Below are positions 16,606 through 25,543 of a stretch of DNA of 48,360 bases, piece after piece (the first letter of the stretch is position 1; each line of letters starts with the position of its first letter). A program made the position numbers and the translations under genes. This stretch comes from Planctomycetota bacterium (lineage in GTDB: Bacteria > Planctomycetota > PUPC01 > JACPCR01): contig JASLXP010000729.1 of NCBI GenBank assembly GCA_030740295.1, positions 1 to 48,360 of the forward strand, given 5' to 3'. Under the pieces are notes generated by a model. The model did no database searches. It had not been told where the DNA came from and saw nothing but the letters and a program-made list of their open reading frames with translations.

Positions 16606-18090
16606 TCAGACAATACGCTGAATGCTCGCACCTTCGCCGGGGAGGACGCTCCAGACATCTGCTGGTAGTTGCCGGGGTGCGTAATAGTTTTCGAGTAGCA
16701 GTTGTGTCAGGGATTCCACTGCTTCTGCCTTGACCAGAGCCATGATGCAGCCTCCCAAACCCGCGCCGAGGATTTGCGATCCCAGGCAGCCATCGACGGA
16801 ATCGCAGATGTCTACGAGTTCATCCACGTTCTGAGTGCTGCATGTGTATGCGCCGCTCTGATTCTCCAGAGCCGCATCCGGGTTGTTTTCTTCTGCAGCG
16901 CGGATCAGTCGTTTCAGTTCCGCGTCATCCAATGGGGCGGGATGCCAGGGGACGCGAACATCTGTCAGGCGTGAGACTCTATCACCATCATGAGAAAGCC
17001 GAATCCAGGAGCCGAGGGTATCGAGATCGCTGCTGCGAAGTAATTCGCCCAGCCTGCGGGAACGGGCCATTTCGGCGAGCCCATAGAGAAGTATGTCACG
17101 GACCGGATAGCCTCCCTCCGGCATGGTGTGGCTGGAGAAAATATCATCGAACTCTTTGCGGTCCTCTGCACACTGGAGCAATTCTTCACGACTGATTGTG
17201 ATGGGCAATTCAAGCAGCAGACGGTAGGCCGAAGCAGAATCCAATGCATTGGGGCCATCAACAAAATCGCGCAATTGGGGACGCGACTCCTTCCATTCGG
17301 GATGTTGCCGATGCAGGATCAGCTTTGAGATTCGATAAACGGCCACTCGCCAGTTGTAACCGTTGCGGGCGTTGTCACCTTTGGCCGCCCGGTCGTGCGA
17401 ATTGGCGAGGACGATTCGGTAACCCGATGGGAATGGATGGATGCCTTTGAGGTGGAATGGGACGCATCCAAGCTGCACAACGCTGTCCGGCCGTGAAGCA
17501 AGCATTGCCGCGGGATCGCTGGTGCCGCCTTTCAGGCCAATGATCTTCTCAGACTCGCTGGAAAGCTGAATGAGATGAGCGTGTTCAAATTGATGGTCGA
17601 GAAGCTCACACGATGCCAGCACCATGGAGAGCGTGAGTGCCGATGATGACGAGAGACCGGCCGCGGGAGGCAGGTCGCCGCCCACACACACATCGAGGCC
17701 CGGCAGGCTGTCGTTGAATTCCTTGTTCAGGCGAATGACGCCACCCGCGAGGTAGAGACACCAGAGCGGCAGCCTGTCGCGGAATTCGAGGACTTCAGGA
17801 GTGTCGACGAAATCAAACCAGTGGTTTTCGCCGCAATGTGGAGCATCGGACGCATCGAATTCGTGATCAGGGTAGTTTTCGGAATCGAGGTTCGTCAGCC
17901 GGTAGCTCGAATCCTGTCGGGGCGCGGCGGCAACGTAAATGTATCGGTCAACTGCGAGCATGTTGACGTCGCCGCCCTGGTGATCGATGTGGCGACCCAT
18001 CATGTTGATGCGGCCCGGGGCACGGGCAATGACTGACGGCGTCCGGCCGAATCTGTCTTTGAACTTCTGAATGATTCGGTCTTGCATCAT
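16606..18090 (-). CDS. Galactokinase-like GHMP kinase
   Basis: This 494-residue protein is a GHMP-family small-molecule kinase. The N-terminal signature ARAPGRINMMGRHIDHQGGD (23-41 region) resembles the galactokinase motif GRVNLIGEHIDY, but has Arg instead of the sugar-contacting Glu and His instead of Tyr. The ATP loop PPAAGLSSSSAL is at 141-152, a candidate catalytic Asp in KGGTSDPAAM is Asp192, and the third motif is QILGAGLGGCIMAL. The frame is open to 18108, but the ATG at 18090 overlaps the upstream SDR stop codon as ATGA, a typical coupled arrangement. At ~494 residues it is longer than E. coli GalK (~380). The sugar substrate is therefore uncertain: galactose, arabinose or another sugar. 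Confidence 0.82.
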   Translation of the reverse strand: MMQDRIIQKFKDRFGRTPSVIARAPGRINMMGRHIDHQGGDVNMLAVDRYIYVAAAPRQDSSYRLTNLDSENYPDHEFDASDAPHCGENHWFDFVDTPEVLEFRDRLPLWCLYLAGGVIRLNKEFNDSLPGLDVCVGGDLPPAAGLSSSSALTLSMVLASCELLDHQFEHAHLIQLSSESEKIIGLKGGTSDPAAMLASRPDSVVQLGCVPFHLKGIHPFPSGYRIVLANSHDRAAKGDNARNGYNWRVAVYRISKLILHRQHPEWKESRPQLRDFVDGPNALDSASAYRLLLELPITISREELLQCAEDRKEFDDIFSSHTMPEGGYPVRDILLYGLAEMARSRRLGELLRSSDLDTLGSWIRLSHDGDRVSRLTDVRVPWHPAPLDDAELKRLIRAAEENNPDAALENQSGAYTCSTQNVDELVDICDSVDGCLGSQILGAGLGGCIMALVKAEAVESLTQLLLENYYAPRQLPADVWSVLPGEGASIQRIV

Positions 18091-18824
18091 GCGCTGGCGT
18101 TGGACCAAGCGGTGGCTTTGCCGCGGCGGAGTATGAGATGATCCGTTGTCGCGCGGCCCTGCTGAGAGAGCATGAACATCGCAGCTTCCGCGACTTCTTC
18201 GACGGTCATCCAGTCATTGAAATCAACATCATCACGAATCCCACGGGCGAGCGGTGTGTCGACTCCGCCGGGGCTGATTGTCTGCACGACGATGCCGTGT
18301 TCCTGAAGCTCGATGCCCATGACCTTGGCCAGGCCAATCTGGGCGTGCTTGGAAGCGCAATAGCCGCCCTGGGTGGGATATGGCTTCAGGCCGGCGACGG
18401 ATGCGATGTTCAGGATTCTGCCCTGTCCGCGTTCAATCATTCCAGGGATGACCGCTCTCGAGCACAGAAACGTGCCGCGAAGATTGACGGCTACCATTTC
18501 ATCGAACTCTTCCGGCGTGAGCTCCCAAACGGAGGCAAACCGTGCGACGCCCGCGTTGTTGACCAGGATGCTGATCGGGCCAAGCTCTGATTCGATTTCT
18601 CTGATCAGCTTTGCGACTTCTTCTTCCTGAGTAATATCAGCCTGGATGGCCGCGGCCTCGACGCCGTGTGTGCGGATAAGATCTGCTGATTCCTCAAGTG
18701 GCTCTCTGGTGCGGCCGCAGACGGCAACGGACGCGCCTTCGGCACCGAGCGCGAGCGCAATGCCTCGTCCGATGCCGGTACCACCGCCAGTGATCAGAGC
18801 TGTCTGGTTGGTGAATGTGGGCAT
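18087..18824 (-). CDS. Short-chain dehydrogenase/reductase (SDR)
   Basis: This 245-residue classical SDR has the cofactor loop ALITGGGTGIGRG (10-21), the structural motif VNNAGVA, catalytic Ser in IASVAG and the YCASK active-site Tyr/Lys. The C-terminus shows QGRATTDHLILRRG. The enzyme is a cytoplasmic NAD(P)-dependent oxidoreductase. It overlaps the galactokinase-like gene by four bases (ATGA), so the two are translationally coupled. It could act on a sugar or sugar alcohol, or be a 3-oxoacyl-ACP reductase-like enzyme; context favours sugar metabolism but does not decide. Confidence 0.9.
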   Translation of the reverse strand: MPTFTNQTALITGGGTGIGRGIALALGAEGASVAVCGRTREPLEESADLIRTHGVEAAAIQADITQEEEVAKLIREIESELGPISILVNNAGVARFASVWELTPEEFDEMVAVNLRGTFLCSRAVIPGMIERGQGRILNIASVAGLKPYPTQGGYCASKHAQIGLAKVMGIELQEHGIVVQTISPGGVDTPLARGIRDDVDFNDWMTVEEVAEAAMFMLSQQGRATTDHLILRRGKATAWSNASA

Positions 18825-18898
18825 GTTTGTTTGTTAATGCCTGTGAAGCAGAGGGATTGAGGGCAAGGGGATGAAGCCTCAAGACCGAACGGTACCGA

Positions 18899-20095
18899 TC
18901 ACGTTCTCTTCAAATCCAGAAAGTACTCCATCAGCTCGTAGCCGTTCTCAAACTGGACCTCCGCCTCTTTTGCTTTGGCTTCGCTGTAGGTAACGGGCGG
19001 CCCGGCATCCACCCCGGTACCGCTCATGGCGAACGGGATGGCTTCTTTCACATGAGTCCGGATGTCGATTGGGGTCGGATGATCGGGCAGGACAAGGACG
19101 CGATGTTCCGGGTGTTGCCTTAATGCGGCCGTACACGGGCCGATGACTTTTTCGTCAATGCTTTCGATGGCCTTGATTTTTTCTTCGATGTTCCCTTCGT
19201 GACCGGCTTCGTCCGGGGATTCAACGTGGACGAGTACGAAGTCGTGATCCTCCAGGGCTTCGATTCCGGCCTCGGCTTTCGCATCGTAATTCGTGTCAAA
19301 ATAACCGGTCGCGCCTTCCACGTGGGGGACATCCCACCCAAGTAACTCGCCCATCCCTTTGATGAGGTCGACCGCGGCGATCACGCAGCCGCTGCGGCCG
19401 AAGCGTTCTGCAAAAGTCGGCAACGCCGGTTTCAGGCCATTTCCCCAGAGCCAGATCATGTTGGCGGGTGATTTGCCTTCCCGGACGCGCTGCAGATTCA
19501 CCGGGTGCCTCTCGAGTATCTCGCGCGAGCGACCCATCAGTTCGCGCAGCAACCCCGAATCCTCACCCGTTGGAAGGACATCCTCGAGGCGCTGGTTCAT
19601 CACGTCATGCGGTGGATTTGCGGCGACACTGAGATCACCTTTGCCGCGACGGACGAGAATGTTGCGGTAGCTGACGCCGGGATAGAAGACCAGTTCGTAC
19701 GTGCCGAGCTCGTCGGCGACAGCCTTTATGAGCTCATGTCCGTCTTCGGTCGGAATGGCGCCTCCGCTGTAATCGATGAGTCTCTCTTCGTCCGCGGTGA
19801 TGAGGTTGCATCGGATGGCGGCATCCAGCGGCCCGAGCTCGATCTTCATACTGGCTGCTTCGATGGGTGCGCGTCCGGTGTAGTACTCATCGGGGTTGTA
19901 TCCCAGCAGACACATGGTGGCGACGTCACTGCCCGGGGAGTGAGAGCTGCATGTGGTGTGCGCGCTCCCAAGGATGCCCTCAGAACAGATGGCATCGAGA
20001 TTCGGCGTGTGCGCGGCTTCGACAGGGGTCTGGCCGTCAAGCTCTCCGAGCGGGTGGTCGGCCATGCCGTCGGGAACGATGAGAAGGTACTTCAT
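18899..20095 (-). CDS. ApgM-family phosphomutase, proposed homoserine kinase
   Basis: The 398-residue protein belongs to the alkaline-phosphatase superfamily branch of archaeal-type cofactor-independent phosphoglycerate mutases. Metal and catalytic residues are visible: VPDG (Asp9), SHSPGSDVAT (candidate Ser56), HVESPDEAGHEG and VLPDHPTPIDIRTH. A bacterial subfamily of these enzymes has been proposed to act as homoserine kinase because its genes cluster with hom and threonine genes; here hom is about 2.5 kb downstream in the same direction. So it may phosphorylate homoserine, or be a true phosphoglycerate mutase. No GHMP-type thrB is in the window unless the galactokinase-like gene fills that role. 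Confidence 0.88.
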   Translation of the reverse strand: MKYLLIVPDGMADHPLGELDGQTPVEAAHTPNLDAICSEGILGSAHTTCSSHSPGSDVATMCLLGYNPDEYYTGRAPIEAASMKIELGPLDAAIRCNLITADEERLIDYSGGAIPTEDGHELIKAVADELGTYELVFYPGVSYRNILVRRGKGDLSVAANPPHDVMNQRLEDVLPTGEDSGLLRELMGRSREILERHPVNLQRVREGKSPANMIWLWGNGLKPALPTFAERFGRSGCVIAAVDLIKGMGELLGWDVPHVEGATGYFDTNYDAKAEAGIEALEDHDFVLVHVESPDEAGHEGNIEEKIKAIESIDEKVIGPCTAALRQHPEHRVLVLPDHPTPIDIRTHVKEAIPFAMSGTGVDAGPPVTYSEAKAKEAEVQFENGYELMEYFLDLKRT

Positions 20096-20112
20096 GCGTA
20101 ATCAATAATGTG

Positions 20113-20128
20113 TAATGCGTAATGAGTA
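20113..20128. repeat. Short dispersed repeat (TAATGCGTAATGAGTA)
   Basis: This 16-mer upstream of the apgM-like gene matches the reverse complement of 25964-25979 at 15 of 16 positions. Both lie in or beside intergenic gaps. It is a short dispersed repeat of unknown role and could be chance in AT-rich spacers. Confidence 0.35.
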
Positions 20129-20169
20129 ACAAGGGGACCTCTCCTTGTTTCCTCTTTCTCGCTGTCTCC

Positions 20170-21678
20170 TCACGCGCCTGCAATCCTTGGCATCCTGGTC
20201 TGCTCTCGGCTGAGTTCTGCCTGCATGAATTTGAAGAGGAGTTCGGATTTCAAGGACCCTGCTGCGGGATCGTTCCAGAGGTTGTTTACCTCTCCTGGAT
20301 CTTCGTGCAGATCGTAGAGGTCGCCAAAATCGTGATTCTTGTAGAGGGTGATTTTGTAACGGTCGTCCACGTAAGTGCGCAGGTTGAGGACATTCGGTTG
20401 GTGACGGTTCTCACAGATAATGTGATTGCGAGCCGGTTCGCTTGAACGCCATGCGGACATCTGATCGACTCCCTGCATCTCACCGGGAATATCGAGTCCA
20501 GCAGCGGCCATAAAGGTTGGTGAGAGATCGACAAGGCTCTGCATCGTGTTATTCACCGCGCCTGCCGGGACGTGACCGGGATGGCGGACGATGTACGGAA
20601 TGCGGATGCCGTCTTCGTAATGGAATGGGCCCTTGGCTGTCAGGCCGTGCTGACCGAGGTAGTGTCCGTGGTCGGTGGAGAAAACGACGATGGTATTATC
20701 AGCGAGGCCCTTTGCATCGAGATGATCGAGAATCTGCCCGATGTATTTATCCATCAGACTGACCATGCCGTAATAGACGGCCATGTTCTTTTTCAGTTCG
20801 TCTTCGTTGTGAGCATGTCGGTTGCAGCCGTGCGAGCCGTACTCTTCTTTCCAGGGCGAGAAGTCCGGATTTTCCTGCTGGGTGAGTTGGATAATCGGCG
20901 GGTTGTTTTCATGTTCCCCTGGCGTCACATGGCCGGGTTGCATATCTGCCGGGTCGTACATGGTATCCCACGGCTCGGAGACGAGATACGGCGGGTGCGG
21001 GTCGTGAAAGCTCGCCCAACTGAAAAACGGTTTGCCTTCCTCCACCGCCGCATCGATAGCCGCGATGGTTCGGAGCGCGGTCCAGCGGCTGTAATGGAAT
21101 TCCTCCGGCAGACTCCACTTGTGTTTGCGTCGTGGGACGTCCCGGTTGGGTGGCCATTCCTGGAAATGGTCCTTCCAATCGGGCAGACCGTTTTCCTCCA
21201 TCCAGATTCCGTAGTGCTGGCCTGCGTGTGCTTCGTCTGCGTGGTTACGTGCGATTTCGATGTGATCAAATCCATACCAGGGTCCGTGGAACTGGCGCCA
21301 AAAGTCGAGATCGCGAAGAGTGGGCTGGCATTCGAGAGATTCCGAGCCTGGCTGTGTGGCCAGTGGCTGGAAATGGGCCTTGCCGAGAAGGCTTGTGGAG
21401 TAGCCGGCGTTGCTGAGGTGTTGCCCAACAGTGGGCACATCTTCGGGCAGCTTGACGCCTATGGTCCAGCAACCGTGCGCGGATGGGTATTGCCCGGTGA
21501 TGATGGTGGCCCGAGTAGGTGAGCAGACGGGATTGGGGCAGTAGGCCCGGTCAAAGCGCGTGCCTTCATTGCAGAGCCGGTCGAGGGCCGGGGTAAGGAT
21601 CAGCGAATTCACCGAGCCCAAAGTGGAGAAATGCTGTTGGTCGCTGGTAATGAGGAGGATGTTGGGTCTGTCAGACAT
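20170..21678 (-). CDS. Sulfatase (formylglycine type), apparently cytoplasmic
   Basis: The 502-residue protein is a type I sulfatase that hydrolyses sulfate esters. The modification motif CSPTR is at 52-56, with Cys52 converted to formylglycine in the family, and the metal-binding residues appear in ILLITSDQQ and FSTDHGHYLGQHGL. It begins directly with MSDRPNILLI, so there is no signal peptide, in contrast to the second sulfatase at 38156. It would act on an imported sulfated sugar or small ester. The apgM-like gene follows after 74 bases. Substrate unknown; no sulfatase-maturating enzyme gene is in the window. Confidence 0.93.
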   Translation of the reverse strand: MSDRPNILLITSDQQHFSTLGSVNSLILTPALDRLCNEGTRFDRAYCPNPVCSPTRATIITGQYPSAHGCWTIGVKLPEDVPTVGQHLSNAGYSTSLLGKAHFQPLATQPGSESLECQPTLRDLDFWRQFHGPWYGFDHIEIARNHADEAHAGQHYGIWMEENGLPDWKDHFQEWPPNRDVPRRKHKWSLPEEFHYSRWTALRTIAAIDAAVEEGKPFFSWASFHDPHPPYLVSEPWDTMYDPADMQPGHVTPGEHENNPPIIQLTQQENPDFSPWKEEYGSHGCNRHAHNEDELKKNMAVYYGMVSLMDKYIGQILDHLDAKGLADNTIVVFSTDHGHYLGQHGLTAKGPFHYEDGIRIPYIVRHPGHVPAGAVNNTMQSLVDLSPTFMAAAGLDIPGEMQGVDQMSAWRSSEPARNHIICENRHQPNVLNLRTYVDDRYKITLYKNHDFGDLYDLHEDPGEVNNLWNDPAAGSLKSELLFKFMQAELSREQTRMPRIAGA

Positions 21679-22127
21679 GTTCGTTTCTATCGGAATTGGC
21701 AGGCGGATGGAGACTGCAGGAGACGTTATCGACGCTCTTTGAGCGTAGCAGGGCAGGCCTGTCTTGTCGTTTCATTCACAACACTCCGTCCTAAAATTCG
21801 GCGAGAAGCCTGAGAATGGCTTCCTTTCCATAGGAAATGTCCCTGACAAAGATCGACCCTGAAGTAGCCTGGCAGAGTTTACTTCAAAGAATCTCCCTTG
21901 GGCAGATGTAACGGAGAGCATCCGAGCCAATGATCATTTTGGGATGCTTTCCGTAGCTTTATCTATTTGCGATGTAATTAGTTATGGAAACTGGTGGCCG
22001 AAGATACCATCGGCATCGCTCCGGCAGGAGTCCAGTTTCAGTCGCGTTCAGTGTCTGAATCATTTTCATTCGGTTCCGTCTTTGCGATGTGCGGCGCAAT
22101 TCCCTCCACATGCATACGGTGATTACG
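21679..22127. other. Intergenic region upstream of the phosphorelay, with possible structured RNA
   Basis: This 449-nt gap separates the divergent sulfatase and the phosphorelay operon. I see no gene, tRNA or long repeat. Between 21987 and 22039 the plus strand can fold into a three-way junction: P1 GAAACTGG (21987-21994) with CCAGTTTC (22032-22039), P2 GCCGA (21997-22001) with TCGGC (22010-22014), and P3 CTCC (22019-22022) with GGAG (22027-22030). It lies about 90 nt before the first start codon, in the probable leader. It matches no riboswitch consensus that I recognise. Confidence 0.4.
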
Positions 22128-23312
22128 ATGTCTGAAACTGATGAGCAATCTGATCCTGCGGTCATCCTGGTTGTGGATGATGAGGAAGCGAATCGTGAGC
22201 TGCTTCAAGTCTGGCTGGAAGAAGCAGGATACCAGGTGGCCCATGCACCTACGGGTGCGGGTGCTCTGGAATTCATCCAGAAAAACTCAGTCGATCTGGT
22301 TCTACTGGATGTGATGATGCCGGAGATGAATGGATATGAAGTCTGCAAAGAGATCAAATCCAGCGAGGGCCTTGGTTTCATTCCCGTCGTCCTCGTAACC
22401 GTGCTGCGGGATGTGACCAGCCGGATTCAGGCGAATGAATCTCATGCGGACGATTTCCTTTCGAAACCCGTTCATCACAAAGAGTTGATGACCCGTGTAA
22501 GCAGCCTTCTCCGCCTCAAGCAGACCCACGAACAACTCGTCCTCGCGAACCGGCAGGTAAGCCTGCAGAATAAAGAGATGCACGACCTGCAGACGATGAA
22601 AGAGGAGCTGGCACAGCTCCTCGTCCACGATCTTCAGAACCCTCTTGCGACCATCAGCGGATACATAGAAGCCCTCTTTCAGGGAAAAGAAAGGCTCACT
22701 TCGATGCAGAGACAGTTTCTGATGGGAGCGCTGGACGGCTGCCGTGAACTGCGCGAGATGGTGCTGAACCTTCTCGATATCAGTGTCATCGAGGCCAGCC
22801 ATCTGGAGCTCGAGACCGAGTATCTCGCCCTGCACGATCTGGCTGACAAGGTCGCGCGGACATCTATCGCCCCTATCAGCGATGCGACTTTGAATTTTAA
22901 GAACGAGCTCTCTGATGAGCTTTACGTTTATGCCGACAAGCACCTGGTGAAGCGTGTTTTTTCGAACCTCATCGGCAACGCAGTCAGGTTCTCGCCGGAT
23001 GGAGGAACGATTCGCGCCACGGCGGAAATCCAGAAGGATTCGGTCATCTGCAGCGTGGTGGATGATGGCCCCGGAGTGCCAAAAGAATATCACAAGAAGA
23101 TTTTCGAGAAGTTTGTGCGTCTCGACTGGAAGAAAGTCAAGGGCCGGTCTGGCCGAGGCCTTGGCCTTGCTTTCTGCAAGCTGGCTGTTGAAGCACATGG
23201 TGGACAGATCTGGGTCGATCCGGCTGAAAAGTCAGGCAGCCAGTTCTGTTTTTCGCTACCTGTATCGGAAGCTGAGTCAGCTTCTGCATCTCAAAGTGGG
23301 AGGATTTCATGA
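22128..23312 (+). CDS. Response-regulator / histidine kinase hybrid (REC-HisKA-HATPase)
   Basis: This soluble 394-residue protein has an N-terminal receiver domain (acidic pair Asp17-Asp18, phosphoacceptor Asp61 in LVLLDVMMPEMNG, Lys113), a coiled linker, a dimerisation/phosphoacceptor helix with His167 in LVHDLQNPLA, and a complete ATPase domain (Asn284 in NLIGNAVRFSPDGG, DDGPGVP near 312, GRGLGLAFCKL near 343). I chose the ATG at 22128 (MSETDEQSD) over one at 22089 because the receiver fold starts directly after it. Input therefore arrives as phosphate on the receiver. It overlaps the next kinase by four bases (ATGA), so the genes are co-translated. Confidence 0.93.
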   Translation: MSETDEQSDPAVILVVDDEEANRELLQVWLEEAGYQVAHAPTGAGALEFIQKNSVDLVLLDVMMPEMNGYEVCKEIKSSEGLGFIPVVLVTVLRDVTSRIQANESHADDFLSKPVHHKELMTRVSSLLRLKQTHEQLVLANRQVSLQNKEMHDLQTMKEELAQLLVHDLQNPLATISGYIEALFQGKERLTSMQRQFLMGALDGCRELREMVLNLLDISVIEASHLELETEYLALHDLADKVARTSIAPISDATLNFKNELSDELYVYADKHLVKRVFSNLIGNAVRFSPDGGTIRATAEIQKDSVICSVVDDGPGVPKEYHKKIFEKFVRLDWKKVKGRSGRGLGLAFCKLAVEAHGGQIWVDPAEKSGSQFCFSLPVSEAESASASQSGRIS

Positions 23313-24817
23313 AACGGTTTGGTCTACAGTTTTATCTCCTGACGAGTTTCATTCTCGTTGGGGCAGTACCCACCATTTTTCTCGGCATCACACAAATTCT
23401 GCAGCCTAAAGGCGTCCACGCGACGCTCTTCAGCGTGATTGCCTGGAGCGGCTTCGCTCTGCTCCTGGCCGCTGTTTTCGGCGCCTACCTCTCTGCACGT
23501 TTTCTACGCCCTGTTCTGAATCTGACAACAGGCATCGAAGCCGCGGCCGGTAACGATTTCACATCCGACATCGATATCAGTACTGCAGCCATGCCAAAGG
23601 AAGTCGCTGAGCTGACCGATGAATTCAACCGGATGATTCATCGACTGCGGGACAGCTACTCCAATCTGGAACAGAAGGTAACAGAGCGCACTTCTGAGCT
23701 GGCCGAAGCGAACCAGGTTCTGGAGATTCGCAATCAGCAGATTCTGGATGCGAGCCGTGCCAAAGGGCAATTCCTGGCCAACATGTCTCACGAGCTCCGC
23801 ACCCCGCTGAACGCGATTATCGGCTTTTCACAGATGCTTCAGAAGCCGCGCACGGGCGAACTGAACACCAAGCAGAGCCGCTACGTCTCCAACGTTCTCG
23901 AGAGCGGCCAGCACCTGCTGTCCCTTGTCAACGACATTCTGGATCTCTCCAAAATCGAAGCTGCGAAATTGAGCCTCGAGTCGGAGGAGGTGGACCTGCC
24001 GGCGCTGGTCTGCAGCGTGACAGATTTGATTCAACCCCTGGCTGATAAGAAAGACATCCTTCTGACGCTGAATCTTGAACAGGGGTTGCCAGAAATCGTT
24101 GCGGACAGCAAACGGGTCCGTCAGATCCTTTTCAACCTCCTCTCCAATGCCGTTAAGTTCACGGAGTCGGAAGGCAAGGTCGAGCTGTCCGTCAGTCATT
24201 CTCCGGAAGAAAATCGAGTTCGTCTTTCGATCTCCGACACCGGCATTGGAATCAGCAAAGAGGATTTGAAACACATTTGGGACGAGTTCCATCAGATCGA
24301 CGATTCCTACGCCAAGACGCAGGAAGGCACCGGCCTTGGCCTCTCTTTGACCCGGAAGCTTGTCGCGTTGCATCAGGGATCAATTGATGTGACGAGCGAG
24401 TACCGAAGTGGCAGTACATTCACTGTCGAATTGCCTGTCACGCCACGGCCGGTGTATGTGCTGGTTGTGGAAGACAAAGAAGATGTTGCTGACCTGTTCA
24501 CCGAAAAGCTTGAAGATGATGGCTTCGAAGTCATTACCGCTCAGGACACACAACAGGGCATCATGGAGGCCAGGCAGACCAATCCGGATCTTATCTTTCT
24601 GGATTTGGAGCTACGTGGACGTTCAGGATTTGAGCTCCTCAAGTCACTCCAGGCCGACCCAGTCACCTCTCAGATCCCGGTCATCGTCATGGCCGCTAAC
24701 GAGATGAAAGACGAAGCCGAAATACAGGAGTTCATCCGGACAACCGTGCACAAAGGTGATTTTACCTTCCAGAAACTTCTGGCTGACGTGCACCGGATTG
24801 TTCGCATCAGCGCATGA
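23309..24817 (+). CDS. Membrane hybrid histidine kinase (TM-HAMP-HisKA-HATPase-REC)
   Basis: The 502-residue protein has two membrane segments close together (about 8-30 and 41-64), leaving almost no periplasmic sensor, then a HAMP linker (67-120), a coiled coil, His161 in MSHELRTPLNAIIGF, Asn280 in NLLSNAVKFT, DTGIG at 310-314 and EGTGLGLSL. A C-terminal receiver follows, with Glu388-Asp389 and phosphoacceptor Asp432 in LIFLDLELRGRSG. In this receiver the usual Thr/Ser switch position reads Ala (VIVMAANEM), though the Lys is present in VHKGD. The gene starts inside the stop of the preceding kinase. The short loop implies sensing within or near the membrane. Confidence 0.93.
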   Translation: MKRFGLQFYLLTSFILVGAVPTIFLGITQILQPKGVHATLFSVIAWSGFALLLAAVFGAYLSARFLRPVLNLTTGIEAAAGNDFTSDIDISTAAMPKEVAELTDEFNRMIHRLRDSYSNLEQKVTERTSELAEANQVLEIRNQQILDASRAKGQFLANMSHELRTPLNAIIGFSQMLQKPRTGELNTKQSRYVSNVLESGQHLLSLVNDILDLSKIEAAKLSLESEEVDLPALVCSVTDLIQPLADKKDILLTLNLEQGLPEIVADSKRVRQILFNLLSNAVKFTESEGKVELSVSHSPEENRVRLSISDTGIGISKEDLKHIWDEFHQIDDSYAKTQEGTGLGLSLTRKLVALHQGSIDVTSEYRSGSTFTVELPVTPRPVYVLVVEDKEDVADLFTEKLEDDGFEVITAQDTQQGIMEARQTNPDLIFLDLELRGRSGFELLKSLQADPVTSQIPVIVMAANEMKDEAEIQEFIRTTVHKGDFTFQKLLADVHRIVRISA

Positions 24818-24827
24818 AAGGATACAA

Positions 24828-25532
24828 ATGACAAACCGGATAACAGAACAATCCAAAGAGAGACTCGAAGCTTCCCGCGCCCCCATCGATGAGGTGTTGT
24901 CGTCTCTTCGCCATGACCTGAAGACGCCCCTGAACAGTGTCCTTGGTTTTTCCCAGGTGCTTTTACAGGGAAGTGCAGGTGAGTTGAACGAACGGCAACA
25001 GAGATACTTGCAGAACATCAGACAGGGCGGCGAGAATTTGCTTTCACTCCTCGACGCCCTGTTGGATGTTGCAGGCGCTGCAGATTCAGACGAAGTGAGC
25101 ATCCCGTTTAACTCCCGGCACAAGCTGGATGGGCTGCAAGGCCTGCTGAACGGGTCGGGCTACAAAAGAGGCGTCGAGGTAACCATTCAGATAGAGGCCG
25201 AGACGGTCCTCAGAGGCAACCCAACTGAATTTCGCCGCCATGTTTTTCAGATCCTCTTTGGCCTCATACGCTCGTCGGATGAAGGTAGTTCCGTTGTCAT
25301 GCGTTCTGAAGATATCGACGAAGTGCTCCATCTGAGTTTTGAGAGCCGCAACCAGGAATCTGAAACCGCGCTTCCCGCCTATGTGGCGACCTCTGCCCGC
25401 GTGCTTGCCGAAGCTTTTGCCGGAAAACTCGAAACACGCAGTTCGGCAAATGAAAGGATTTTGAGGCTGGCCTTGCCGGCATATGGGGTGGCCGAGTTCG
25501 TGAATAATTCTGTACTTTCCGCTGCTTCTTAA
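24828..25532 (+). CDS. Degenerate histidine kinase lacking an ATP-binding core
   Basis: The 234-residue protein has a good phosphoacceptor helix (His29 in LRHDLKTPLNSVLGFSQVLL) that resembles that of the preceding kinase, followed by a region of ATPase-domain size that lacks every catalytic box. The N-box position reads QILFGLIRSS, and there is no DxGxG or GxGLG loop. I chose the ATG at 24828 because AAAGGA lies just upstream; the frame is open to 24756. It could act as a dimerisation partner or as a histidine phosphotransfer protein between the hybrid kinase and the single receiver encoded next. The gap to the preceding gene is ten bases. Function is inference. Confidence 0.8.
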   Translation: MTNRITEQSKERLEASRAPIDEVLSSLRHDLKTPLNSVLGFSQVLLQGSAGELNERQQRYLQNIRQGGENLLSLLDALLDVAGAADSDEVSIPFNSRHKLDGLQGLLNGSGYKRGVEVTIQIEAETVLRGNPTEFRRHVFQILFGLIRSSDEGSSVVMRSEDIDEVLHLSFESRNQESETALPAYVATSARVLAEAFAGKLETRSSANERILRLALPAYGVAEFVNNSVLSAAS

Positions 25533-25543
25533 GAGGGAAAACC

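Noticed and set aside
20572..21522. 316-codon plus-strand frame across the first sulfatase
   Set aside because: Antisense shadow of a gene with clear sulfatase motifs.
18899..21678. Sulfatase and apgM-like gene as a recent duplicate pair
   Set aside because: Both belong to the alkaline-phosphatase superfamily, but their motifs and lengths differ too much for a recent duplication; the adjacency is probably chance.
22302..23198. 298-codon minus-strand frame across the first kinase
   Set aside because: Antisense to intact receiver, His and ATPase motifs; no domain in its own translation.
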